Below are positions 44,180-55,181 of a stretch of DNA of 64,000 nucleotides, in pieces (position 1 is the stretch's first letter; every line of letters starts with the position of its first letter). The stretch is from NCBI GenBank assembly GCA_021018995.1, contig CM037597.1, positions 7,949,299 through 8,013,298 on the forward strand, read 5' to 3'. The stretch is from Chloranthus sessilifolius. Taxonomy: Eukaryota > Streptophyta > Magnoliopsida > Chloranthales > Chloranthaceae. The position numbers and the translations under genes are program-made. The notes beneath the pieces are model-generated. The model was given only the letters and a program-made list of their open reading frames with translations. It did not search any database and had not been told where the DNA came from.

Positions 44180-44740
44180 GCCGATCAACGATTGATTTTT
44201 CATATTCAATCGATTGACTGAGAAGCGGAGATTGCATCACTGTTTGCTAGTCAATCGATTGACTTGTCAATTTCAATCGATTGACTGTGCTTGTCAGTCA
44301 GATTTTTGCATTTGAATGTCCTATCAATTAATTGAACTTATCAGTTCAATCGATTGATTGACATTATTGGTTGTTCCCATTCTCAATCGATTGAATTGAT
44401 ATATTCAATCCATTGATTTCCAGAATTCAATCTATTGATTTTGGGAGTTCAATCGATTGAATTTATAAATTCAATCTATTGAATTTGGGAATTCAATCTA
44501 TTGAATTGATATATTCAATCCATTGATTTTGGGATTTCAATCGATTGAATTTATAAATTCAATCTATTGAATTGATATATTCAATCCATTGATTTTGGGA
44601 TTTCAATCGATTGAATTTATAAATTCAATCTATTGAATCTGGGAATTCAATCTATTGAATTGATAAAATCAATCTATTGATTTTAGGAATTCAATCTATT
44701 GAATTATTTGATTTTTTTTTTCCCACTCTGTTTCAATCGA
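44180..44740 (+). repeat. Palindrome array in element 2 leader
   Basis: About 20 copies of TCAAT-NN-ATTGA (NN = CG, CT, CC) between the primer site and gag, with a higher-order unit of about 62 bp around 44514-44640. It is followed by poly-A (44750-44781). It lies in the transcribed leader, so it would also be present in genomic RNA, where each unit could form or join a self-complementary stem. Confidence 0.9.
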
Positions 44741-44744
44741 TCGA

Positions 44745-44784
<40 letters not shown>

Positions 44785-44846
44785 CAATTGATTATTTCCG
44801 AACTGTGGCATTTTGAGTCTACTTTGTTTTGGTTCATTGGTGTATG

Positions 44847-46590
44847 AGCTTTACCCGATCTCATCGCCCAACTCTTCAACCGTTGGATCGGGAAATCGAG
44901 CGAGCTTGTAAAACAAATCGAAAGAGCAATCGGATTCAGCGTAATAACTCCGAAGTTATGGCCGATCAAAGACAAAGAGAAGGAGAAAGGAATATACACA
45001 ACAACAATAATGGTGAAAACCATTATGAACCACCAGAAGGACCCCGAACATTGGAACAATACTATGATCCTGGTCCTTACGAGGATCAAGATAGTATTGT
45101 TCATGCTCCCATTCCAGGGAATCACTTTGAATTCAAATTGGCAATGATTCAAATGTTGCCCATCTTTAACGGATTGAGTAATGAGAATCCGTATGCTCAT
45201 CTGACCGAATTCGTTGGGGTATGCAAAATGTTTAGAGTTCATAATGTGACTGACGAAATAGCTAAATTGCGACTTTTTCCTTTCTCTTTGCGAGATAAGG
45301 CGAGATCGTGGTTTAATTCGTTAGAACTAAGATCCATCACGAGTTGGACTGAGCTGCAATGTGAATTCTTAAAGAAATATTTTCCCATGAGTAAAACCAA
45401 CGAGTTACGTCAGAAAATTCTGGTTTATGCTTAGCAACCTGCTGAAACATTTCACGAATGTTGGGAGCGTTTTAAGGAATTGCTTAGAAGCTGCCCTAAT
45501 CATCATATTCCAAGATGGCAACAAGTTCAGAGTTTTTACAATGGATTGATCCCAGAAGAAAGACGTATGGTCAATGCATCGTGTGGAGGATCCTATTCCA
45601 TAAAAGAGCATGACGAAATTTGGACTCTATTCGAAAGGTTGAGTCAAACCTCAATGCAAAGCGAAACTTTGGGACGTGTTAACCGTGATTTATCAACAAA
45701 GTCTCATGTGTTGACAAAAGAGGGGTTGTTTGACGTTAACAACAATACCTCTGAGTTGTCAACAAAAGTGGATATGTTGTCAAAACAAATGAATATGTTG
45801 CTTGCAACTCAAAGAAGCTAAAACCCTCAATGCCCCTACTGTTTGCCCTGTTTGTGAGAATCAAGGTCACACATCTAACGAGTGTCCAACCACTCTGATG
45901 ATTTTTCCCGAAGAATCAAATCCCCAGGAGCAAGTTAATGTGACTCATTCATATCAACGGCAAGATAGGAATCCTTATTCAAACACCTACAATCCTGAGT
46001 GGAAAAACCATCCTAACTTAGGGTGGGGAGGATTAAGTCAAACTGGACAAGGAAACCAGCAGTATAAAGCAAATACATCAAGTGGACAACAAGGTCTTCA
46101 TCCACACCAGAATTCTAACTTCCAACGAAATTCGAATTTCCAACAAAATTTGAATTATCAGCACCCATATTCTGAGCATCGTCAACATCAGAATTTCAAC
46201 CAAACCAATGCTTCAAGTTCAAGGAATTCTGATTTTGAAGAAAAATTGATGCAAACTCTGCAAGCTCAACAACAAACTATGCAAGCGTACCAGCAGTCCA
46301 TGGCTAAAATGCAAGATCATATCGGTCAATTGGCTAACCAAATGAGTCAAAGAGAAGAGGGAAGGCTTCCTAGCCAACCTATCAACAACCCGCGAGGCCA
46401 CGCACCATCTGGTGAAGGGCCATCAACCAGCCATCAGCTGAAGGCTGTAACGGTCTTGAGAAGTGGTCGAGTGGTCGACAACCAAGTTGAAATTCCATCT
46501 AAAGCTGAAGAAATAGAAAAAAAAGCTGAAAAGGAAGAAGAACCAGAGAAAGAGAAGAAGATCGAAAATCCCAAAATGTTCAGAACTTGA
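44847..46590 (+). pseudogene. Element 2 gag
   Basis: Capsid and nucleocapsid precursor. The start is probably ATG 44847 (MSFTRSHRPTLQPLDREIER); an in-frame ATG at 44829 is less typical. The gag domain shows MLPIFNGLSNENPYAHLTEF, LRLFPFSLRDKARSWFNSL and KKYFPMSKTNELRQ. An in-frame TAG at 45432-45434 interrupts it, and reading resumes in frame (ERFKELLRSCPNHHIPRWQ, VQSFYNGL). A +1 shift near 45815 leads to the CCHC zinc knuckle (45844-45885), then a Gln/Asn-rich tail and the conserved LRSGRVVDNQVEIPS with an acidic Lys/Glu tract. The arrangement is the same as in element 1. Confidence 0.9.
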
Positions 46591-46639
46591 AGTGGATCCA
46601 AGAATGGAAATAAATCCCCATACACCTAAGGCACCATTC

Positions 46640-47422
46640 ACAGTGCCTTACACCTCTATCCAGATTGGGGAAGGGTCCTTCAAAATGGGCGATATTCTCG
46701 AAAGCGTTTAAGCAAGTAAAGATTAATCTTCCCTTGCTCGAGGCCATTAACCAAGTTCCTGCGTACGTCTAGTTCTTCAAGTATTTATGCACCCGAAAGA
46801 GGAAGACACGTACACATGTGTCCAAGAAAGTGTTCCTGACTAATCAAGTCAGTTCCTTCCACGAAGTTGAATCGCCACCAAAGCTTAAGGACCACAGGTC
46901 CCAAGCTGTTACATGTGTTATTGGTGGACAAACAATTGAAAGAGCACTCTTAGATTTGGGAGCAAGTGTGAACTTGATCCCATTCTCGGTGTACGAAAAA
47001 TTAGGCCTGGGTGAATTGCAATCGACTGCGATAACACTTCAATTAGTAGATAGGTCTCGAAAAGGCGACCTAGTATCATCGAGGACGTCTTGGTAGGAAT
47101 CGATAAATTTGTCTTTCCTGTGGACTTTATTGTTTTGGATATGGAACAACGAGTCAAATCAGAAAACCAAATCCCCATTATCCTTGGACGTCCCTTCCTT
47201 GCTACTGCAAATGCCTGTATTAACTGTCGCACAGGAGTGATGGATGTCTCCTTTGGAAATATGAAAGTGAGATTGAATGTGTTCAATGCTATGAACCATT
47301 TTTCCAACGAAGAAGAGGTTGATTACTTTTATATTGACCAGGTTGATGAAGTGGTTGAAGAAGTGCTTCCCTCGATGCTCACTAAGGAGGAATTTGAAAC
47401 CGCCTTCTGCGGCAATCTATGA
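46640..47422 (+). pseudogene. Element 2 aspartic protease
   Basis: Polyprotein-processing protease. The pre-protease segment is in broken frames (46640-46817). The active site DLGASVNLIPFSVY is at 46953 onward (catalytic DLGA at 46953-46964), with LQLVDRS, then a shift near 47070 and FVFPVDFIVLDME, IPIILGRPFLATANACI (to about 47225). A tail with acidic residues follows to 47422. One frameshift separates the two halves, so no intact enzyme is encoded. Confidence 0.87.
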
Positions 47423-47599
47423 TGAGGAGGAAGTGTTGAGCAAAATTTCGAGGAAATGAACACCATCTCAATGTCTCAGGAGAAGAAGCCATGGAAGGCA
47501 CGAATTGAACCATTACCCGTGGTGGAAAAACCAAAATTGATGCCTTCAATTGAGCAACCACCAAATCTTGAGTTGAAATGAACACGATTCACTTAAGTA

Positions 47600-48425
47600 T
47601 GTTTTCCGGGACCATCAAACACTTGGGTGATAATCTCTGCAACTTTGTCAGAAAAGCAAGAAGGAGAACTAATTGGAGTACTCAAGGACTACAAAAGAGC
47701 AATCGGATGGACATTAGCCGATCTAAAAGGGATAGATCCGTCGGTGTGTATGCCCAAGATCCACCTTGAAGAAGGTAGCACACCATCAAGAGAGGCACAA
47801 AGACGGTTGAATCCCAACATGAAAGAAGTTGTTTTGAAAGAGATTATCAAATTACTTGATGTAGGAATCATTTATGCAATTTTAGATAGTGAATGGGTAA
47901 GTCCAATTCAGATTGTTCCAAAGAAATCGCGAATAACAGTGAAGGAGACCACCGAGGGGGAATTGGTGCCTACACGTGAGACCACTGGATGGCGTGTATG
48001 TATCGATTATCGGAAATTGAACAACGCCGAGAAAGGACCATTTTCCCCTGCCATTTATTGATCAGATTCTAGAAAAGTTGGCAGGACAAGAATATTATTG
48101 TTTTCTTGATGGTTACTCGGGATACAATCAAGTGCCTGTATTTCCATCAGACCAAGAAAAGACAACGCCACTTTGCCCTTATGGAACCTTTGCATATCGA
48201 AGGATGCCTTTCGGACTTTGTAATGCGCCGGCCACTTTTCAACGTTGTATGTTAGCAATATTCTCGGATATGGTTGACAAATTTATCGAAGTATTCATGG
48301 ACGACTTCTCGGTTTTTGGGAGGACCTTTGAAATGTGTCTGAACCATTTGACACAGGTATTACAACGTTGTGTAGAATCTAATCTTGTTTTAAGCTGGGA
48401 AAAGAGTCATTTTATGGTTCAATAG
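47600..48425 (+). pseudogene. Element 2 reverse transcriptase
   Basis: RT with IGWTLADLKGIDPSVCMPKI (47700), SREAQRRLNPNMKE, SEWVSPIQIVPKKS and GWRVCIDYRKLN (47990-48025). A frameshift near 48040 follows, then YCFLDGYSGYNQ, MPFGLCNAPATFQR and the catalytic FMDD at 48294-48305, and thumb residues LVLSWEKSHFMVQ. A TAG at 48423-48425 separates it from RNase H in the same frame. The active-site Asp pair is intact. The plus-strand frame shows the same blocks as element 1. Confidence 0.9.
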
Positions 48426-49080
48426 GGAATTGTGTTAGGGTATATCATTTCCAAGAAAGGAATTGAAGTCGACAAGGCAAAAGTCGACTTAATTGCTAAT
48501 TTGCCACCACCAAGGAGTGTTCGACAAATCCGATCATTTTTGGGGCATGCGGGATTTTACAGAAGATTTATCAAAGATTTTAGCAAGGTGGCTAAACCAT
48601 TATGTACCTTGCTTGGGAAGGATGTTCCTTTCATCTTTGATGATAATTGCATGAAGGCATTTTTGAAAGTAAGAGAACTATTATCCAATGCTCCCATAAT
48701 TCAACCTCCAGATTACTCGCTTCCCTTTGAACTAATGTGCGACGCATCAGATTATGCAATTGGAGCGGTTTTAGGCCAAAGAGTAGATAAATTACCTCAT
48801 GTAATTTACTATGCAAGTAAAATACTGATCGACGCACAAATAAACTACACCACCACAGAGAAAGAATTATTGGCTGTAGTTTATGCGTTGGACAAGTTTC
48901 GGTCATACTTGCTCGGGTCCAAGATCGTAGTTTTTTCTGATCATTCCGCACTTAAGTACTTATTGGCAAAGAAGGATACAAAGCCAAGACTGATCAGATG
49001 GATTCTATTGCTGCAAGAATTCAATTTTGAGATACGAGACAAAAAGGGAGTTGAAAATGTGGTTGCCACTTGTCTCAGAT
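48426..49080 (+). pseudogene. Element 2 RT connection and RNase H
   Basis: In the same frame as RT after the stop: [31 protein letters not shown], then RNase H with [15 protein letters not shown] (first Asp), [20 protein letters not shown] (Glu), VVFSDHSALKYLLAKK (Asp) and [21 protein letters not shown]. All visible acidic residues are kept, unlike in element 1. Frame open from 48432 to 49514. Confidence 0.9.
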
Positions 49081-50458
49081 ACTTTACAAGCAACATCTTT
49101 GCGAGAACCTATTCGAGATACCTTTCCGATGAGCAATTGATGGTTATCTGTGCGGCTCTAAATGGAACTCCTTGGTATGCAAACATTGTCAATTACCTGG
49201 TTATGGGTCAAATCCCATTGCAGTGGGGTAAAAATGATAAAAATTTGTTCTTCTCCCAAGTGAAACACTACTTCTGGGATGAACCACACTTGTTTAAATT
49301 CTGCTCTGATCAGATAATCCGACGATGTGTGCCCAAAGAAGAACAATCAAGCGTGATGAATTTCTGTCATAATGGAGCTTGTGGAGGTCACTTTGGGGGA
49401 CGAAAGACCGCATTCAAAATTTTACAAAGTGGATTCTACTGGCCCACTATCTTTCGCGATGCAATGGATTATTGCAAGGGATGTAAAATGTCAAAAATTG
49501 GAAAATATTTCTAAACGAGACATGATGCCGTTGAACCCGATTTTAGTTTGAAATTTTGACGTTTGGGGAATCGACTTTATGGGACCATTTCCCCCATCAT
49601 TTGGGTTTCTCTACATTTTGGTGGCTGTAGATTATGTCTCAAAATGGGTGGAAGCTATAGCCACTCGATCGAATGACCACAAGGTGGTGGTAAAGTTTCT
49701 TAAGGAGAACGTGTTCAACCGATTCGGAATACCCCGAGCTATCATCAGTGATGGTGGTTCACACTTTTGCAATCGCCAATTTGCAACTTTAATGAAGAAA
49801 TATGGAGTCACTCACAAAGTGGAAACACCTTACCATCCGCAAACTAGTGGTCAAGTTGAGGTGTCGAATCGTGAAATCAAGCGGATTTTAGAAAAGACTG
49901 TCAGAACAGATAGAAAGGATTGGTCTCTTCACCTATCGGATGCTCTTTGGGCATACAGGACGACATTCAAGACACCAATTGGAATGTCTCCATTTCGGCT
50001 TGTGTCTGGGAAGGCGTGTCACCTTCCAGTTGAAATTGAACACAAAGCCTTTTGGGCAATCAAATGGTTTAATTTTGACATGCAATCTGCTGGATCTAAT
50101 GTAAATGCTGCAACTAAATGAACTCGATGAGTTACGTTATGATGCATATGAGAATGCTAGACTTTACAAGGAAAGATCCAAAAGGCTTCACGATGAGTTA
50201 ATCTCCAGAAAGGAATTTCATCCGGGGCAAAAAGTTTGGCTGTTCAATTCAAAGTTAAAATTTCATCCGGAAAAATTACGATCAAGATGGGAGGGACCTT
50301 TTCAGGTCATTTCCACATCTGAATTTGGTGCTGTCGAGATTAGAGACATCAAAGATAATCGAATTTTGAAAGTAAATGGTCAACGGCTTAAACCGCTGTT
50401 GGAGTCAAAGTTTCAAATGATGGCTGAAGAAACAGATCTCATTGAGCCGCCAATGTGA
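49081..50458 (+). pseudogene. Element 2 integrase
   Basis: N-terminal zinc-binding region VKHYFWDEPHLFK and CHNGACGGHFGG...CKGC (49257-49490). A frameshift near 49515 follows, then the catalytic core from [10 protein letters not shown] (first Asp 49573-49575), [11 protein letters not shown] (second Asp 49750-49752) and [13 protein letters not shown] (Glu 49858-49860), giving D-35-E spacing. A shift near 50110 leads to the C-terminal domain (FHPGQKVWLFNSKLKFHP, LRSRWEGPFQVI, ILKVNGQRLKPL) and a stop at 50456-50458. No chromodomain. The catalytic triad is complete but the frame is broken twice. Confidence 0.92.
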
Positions 50459-50487
50459 TGAAGAATCGGTCGCCGAACCGTAAACTC

Positions 50488-50510
50488 AGCGCTTCCTGGG
50501 AGGCAACCCA
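50488..50510 (+). other. Post-pol hairpin, element 2
   Basis: AGCGCT followed by CTGGG-AGGCAA-CCCAG (50495-50510), 30 bp after the integrase stop. The stem covaries with element 1 (13198-13215). Confidence 0.75.
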
Positions 50511-52520
50511 GTGGGATAGATTTTAGTTGTATGGTCCTTGATTGTTGTGTTAAAAGATCTAAGTCAATTGATTGACTCGGGATATTTTTAGCATAATTGT
50601 GAAATATGTTTTTTATGGATATTAACTCGCATCGTCCGATTATTTTATCAGAACATGGAATGGATTCCGGCAGGACGATCGCCGTCGGGAGTTGATTGCA
50701 TTAAATTTAAAAGAGGTTTGCGGGTCCTGCAACAATCCAACGAGGACATTGGAAACATCAGGTTTGGGGGTGGTGTGCTCAAATGCATGGTTCATGATTT
50801 TTAACTTTTGCAGTATATGTTTGACCACATTTTATATGCACCTTCAATACTAAAAAAAAAATAAAAAAAATCATCGTTGTTTATTTTTGGCGTAGTTTTC
50901 AAACTTTAATCACTGATGCATATAAAATTTTAATTTTCAAATATTTATGCCATGATAAAACTGTTGTTGTTTAGGATAATTAATTCCATTGTGAACATTT
51001 AAAGATTAATTTGAATTTTATGCCTAGAAATTTTTTTTTGCACTTCGCCATGCTTGAATTTGGAAATTAAAAGATTAGTCCAAATTTGGAATTCTAGGAT
51101 CCTAAGAAAGACTAAACCCGTGAGATTTAGAACTTTGTCCTCATTCTTGATGAGTGCTAAAATAAATTCGGAGTATCTTTGAAATTCGTGCTTAATTGTT
51201 GAAATCTCATACATTTTATCTCGGTTTGTTTATTTCGCATGCTTTATATCATTGCGCTAAAACTCATTGCATTTAAACTCAAGACAAATAGGCATCATTA
51301 CCATCGTGAAAGGATATGATCAAAGGCCATCATTGGCTCGTTTCTGCCTAAAATGCCCTACCTTATATTGATTTTCCTTGTTGCACCCCCTTTTGAGCCT
51401 TGATTGAAAATTTTTTGTGAAGCTATATTAACCATACCCCACACTAGTTTGAAAAAAAAAAAAGAGAATACAAAACTTTACCTTTCAATCTCTGAGAAAT
51501 TAGGAAAGAGGGACAAGAACAAGAGAGAAAGTGGAGAGTCATGACGATAATACTTGCAAGGAGCATATGGCAGAAAAATATGTGCATAAAAATAATTTTA
51601 AAAAAAAAAAAAAAAAAAAAAGGGAATGAAAAGAAGAAAAAAAGGTTGAAAAGAAAGAGAAATTCTGAAAAATTCGAGAAAAAAATGAGTGGAAAGTTAG
51701 AAAATTAAATTGTATTTCTTTTTCTAGTTTCTCAGAGAAATTTGAATCCAATTTTCCCTTTCTTTCATAACCTTCACCCGAGCCCCATTACAACCATAGA
51801 AAAGACCTTCGTGATCTGATCTCGGTTGGTAAATGCCTTGTGGAGAGTGATGATGCAATGACTATGGTGGTTGGTATAGCGTGCTTAAGATACAAATATC
51901 TTTCACCATGAGATTTCTTTTAATTCTTTGATGCACCGTCTTTCTTATATCATGTGAGACCTTTTGTTTGTATTATAACTCTCACATGTGTGCGAAAAGT
52001 AAATCATTTATCGAAGCGATTTTGTTTTAAGTGTATACCTAAGGTGAGGATTGAGTCGAAACTTTGGATCCGATGATTCCCGATTTGGATTAATCCAGCA
52101 ATGAAATGATTTAAGCATTGGCACATGTGCACACGACATTCTAGGCATAAATAAAAAAATTGGCCTAAAAATTAGAGCATTGGGGTAATTGGAATAAACA
52201 ACAGTGGAATTATCATGCCATTGGTATTTGAGAATGAACTTTTGCATGCTGAAATAATTATTGGTTTTTTATTTTAAAGGTATATATATTATATAAACCG
52301 ATTTTTGAAAACTCTTCTATCGATGATTTTGAAAACTGTTTTTTTTGAAGTTTGTAGGTATCTTCACTGAAAACCTTCAGGAGACACAACTCTCCCTAGG
52401 GATCACCTAGAGGTTTAAAGGCTTATTGCATATGCTAAATGCAATCGTGCTCCCTACGAAAGTGGCATTTAATTTTTGTTAGGATGTTAGTTTAATTTGT
52501 CTTGACATATTTATCATTCT

Positions 52521-52542
52521 CTTTGCTCGAGGACTAGCAAAG
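52521..52542 (+). other. Conserved hairpin before the polypurine tract, element 2
   Basis: CTTTGCT-CGAGGACT-AGCAAAG, identical to that of element 1, about 5 bp before GGTTTGGGGTG. Confidence 0.75.
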
Positions 52543-52545
52543 TGT

Positions 52546-52557
52546 AGGTTTGGGGTG
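52546..52557 (+). promoter_or_regulatory. Element 2 polypurine tract
   Basis: AGGTTTGGGGTG abuts the 3' LTR start TGATCTG; plus-strand primer position. Confidence 0.8.
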
Positions 52558-54176
52558 TGATCTGTGGCGGAATATGACTATATTTCGCACCCTAAATACT
52601 AACATTTAGCTATCCAATGAAGGCATTCTAGCATTCTTTGTATAGTTTTAGTGGTTTGGGTGTTACGAATAGTGGGATGTTGAAAGAGCAAGTGAATAAA
52701 ATTAAGGGACTATATGAACTTTGAACCATGGAGCGGAAGCCTTTGAAATCCGTGAAAAAGACAGATTGGTCTAGCCACAGTTTCGAGAGTTAAATATGTC
52801 ACATGCCCATTTCAATCGATTGAGATTTGAAACTCAATCGATTGAGTTTAAAAAGTTGCCCAAAAATCAATAGATTGATTTCCAAAAATCAATAGATTGA
52901 TTTCAGGAATGCAAATGAGCCACCAAAATCAATAGATTGATTTTAGAAAATCAATCGATTGAATTCCTTAAATTCAATAGATTGATTTTGGGAATGCAAA
53001 TGAGCCACCAAAATCAATAGATTGAATTTGGAATTCAATAGATTGATTTCCAAAATCAATAGATTGAATTTGAATTCAATAGATTGATATTCGAAAATTA
53101 ATCGATTGAATTCCTTAAATTCAATCGATTGATTTTGGGAATGCAAATGAGCCTCCAAAGTTCGCATTTTGAATTCAATCGATTGAATGCAAAACTCAAT
53201 CGATTGATTTCAAAATTCAATCTATTGATTCGGATATGGAATAATTTTAGGCCGGGCCCTATTTAAATAACAGGATGTTTAGGGTTCGGGGGGACTTTTA
53301 CTCGTAGACTTTCTTAGGGCCTTTAGCAATTTTTTCTTTGTTATTTTTAATTTTGTATTTAGATAAAAAGCTGTGTAAGGTTGTGATCTTCTCCAAAAAG
53401 ATCAAGCGCTTGATAAATAAAAGAGCAATTTTTGCGATGGCTTTCGATTTACATTACGGGTGTGGATCAAGGATGAGCGGCTAAACCCCTCGTTCAAGGA
53501 GGGACCCACCCCTATATGAGTAACTAACTTACTTTTAAGCTTACAATTTCTTGTTAGAATTATTGAATCGTACGGCTTAAAGTGTGTGCTTCATTGTGTT
53601 ATCATCGAATACTCGTTTATAGCCGTCGACCGTGTGATCGGCGACAATAAACGAATTATCCCACCTAGATCGATCTTGTAGATCAATAAGGGATGCCGTG
53701 CGATTGATTCTTACGGTTGTGATTTCGAATTTGAGATACGCTATGCCTTTCGCATGATGCATGCCGTGATTGGATGCGTCATAGTGTTCGGATAGGGTAT
53801 GCCGAATCAATAATTGCATTTTCATCGATTCGTTTTTCTTGTAGTTAAATGATGGTATAATGATTTAACATGAAATTGTGTGGTTGATTGTAGAAAAGTT
53901 ATAAATCTAGGGTTAGCAACTCCTTGATCATTTCATCATTGTTAATTTCTTAATCATAGTTCATCCGTGCATAGCTTGATTTAGTTCTTTTGATTATTGC
54001 ATTGTGTAGTGGTAAATCTTGACAATGAAATCTCTCACCCTTGGTACTTCCTTGGGTCTTTGAAATCTCTTTAAAATTAATCTAATTTTGCGCTTCCCTG
54101 TGGGTTCGACACCCTTAATTTCACCGTGCTACAACCGAGCTTGTGCACTTGCAAGGGTACACTTTAAAACCAATCA
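52558..54176 (+). repeat. Element 2 3' LTR
   Basis: Matches 42525-44105 with scattered substitutions and indels. The palindrome array (52810-53235) has a different copy number and order. TATA-like motif at 53259-53268. The end is AATCA instead of GATCA. Followed directly by GCACT. Confidence 0.95.
52810..53235 (+). repeat. Palindrome array in element 2 3' LTR
   Basis: About 14 copies of TCAAT-NN-ATTGA variants. The 22-bp unit found four times in the 5' LTR is present about twice here, while a TTTGGAATTCAATAGATTG segment is duplicated. Confidence 0.9.
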
Positions 54177-54181
54177 GCACT

Positions 54182-55173
54182 CAGCCCAACGCCCGACTCA
54201 ACGCGCTCAAAAAACCACACTCAAACATGATTTTAAGGAGGGTTACTTTTTTATATTTTGTTCAATGTGTAAACAAAATTTGCAATTTGATGGTATGAAG
54301 ATACTTAGTGTGAAAGATTGAGATTAAAATTGATCTTCATCGTTTGGTTCAAAGCAATCAATAATTATTTTAGCGTATGTGCTCTCATTAAGTCTATTTT
54401 TTATGACATAGATATTCTTTTGACCTAAAGTTTGTTGTTATAGATAGATATGTATATAGATCACCGTTTTCAGATCACATGATACAAATGATAAAACCAC
54501 CTGTTAGATGTCCGGTACCTAATACCATCTTGAGCATGCAGGACCCAGGCCAATGCGTATCCGATATATTGGATACATTATACATATTGGTCAAAGTGCC
54601 TGATATTTGGGCACTTTTTGAACTATTTTTAACATAATAAAAAATATATATAAATTGTAAAAGGAGCATTTTTTATATTTTCTTTGAGTTATATCCAATT
54701 AATACTGGCCTACATGATCCTATATGGTTTGGCTTGTTTCACCCAATATTTGCCCCCTTAAATATTGGGATTGGGGATTATACTTATATCATATCGGATG
54801 AGGCCTAATCCAATACAAATCTGCCCATATATATCAAACATAGCCAATATTTTAAACCTGGGAGGGCAATGGCCAGGTTCAACTGGTTGAACCTGATATT
54901 ATGTTCAACCAAATCTATAATCATTGGATATGAGAGAATCTAAAATTCTTGAATTTCAAGATTTCTAATCTTATATAAGATGACATATAGTCAAGATTCT
55001 CTCATATCCAACAATTCCAAATATACCATTGCAAAGTACCACAGTACGTTTTCTCAGATCGTGGCCTCTTTGAGTGCCAAAAAGTCGACGGTTGGTGTAA
55101 GATAAGTAGATAACTAATTAAGGGTCATTTTGGTGCCACTTGGTGTCATGTGGCATTTGTGAAAGTTTGGTTA
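54182..55173. other. Spacer with family C arm and ATCGG-type tract
   Basis: Family C arm traces at 54295-54370. A palindromic GTATCCGATATATTGGATAC-type tract at 54558-54577 and further TATCGG or CAATATT motifs to 54860. A short inverted pair GATATGAGAGAATCT (54929) and AGATTCTCTCATATCC (54990) forms a foldback of about 90 bp. Confidence 0.45.
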
Positions 55174-55181
55174 ATGGAAAT

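Larger units (their letters stand above)
50459..52557 (+). other. Element 2 non-coding tract between pol and 3' LTR
   Basis: About 2.1 kb with no env-like ORF. Contains the post-pol hairpin (50488-50510), a poly-A and AG-rich tract (51595-51680), and blocks conserved with element 1 at 51300-51410, 51780-51840 and 52377-52472. It ends with the pre-PPT hairpin and the polypurine tract. Confidence 0.85.
42525..54176 (+). mobile_element. Full-length Ty3/Gypsy LTR retrotransposon (Athila/Tat-like), element 2
   Basis: An 11.65-kb element with LTRs of about 1581 and 1619 bp, termini TGATC...GATCA (AATCA in the 3' LTR) and a perfect 5-bp target duplication GCACT at 42520-42524 and 54177-54181. Primer site 44112-44128 matches tRNA-Asp. 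Coding order gag, protease, RT, RNase H, integrase; no chromodomain and no env-like ORF. The coding region has a few stops and frameshifts but keeps most catalytic motifs. LTRs differ by several percent and by repeat-array length, so the insertion is older than that of element 1 by this crude measure. Confidence 0.95.

Noticed and set aside
45432-45434. In-frame TAG in element 2 gag (and TAG at 48423) as programmed readthrough
   Set aside because: The positions are within the gag domain and between RT and RNase H, not at a gag-pol border. Frameshifts elsewhere show ordinary decay.
50459-52557. Env-like ORF expected in some Athila elements
   Set aside because: No open frame over about 80 codons and no signal peptide or membrane pattern. 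The same tract of element 1 is also empty.
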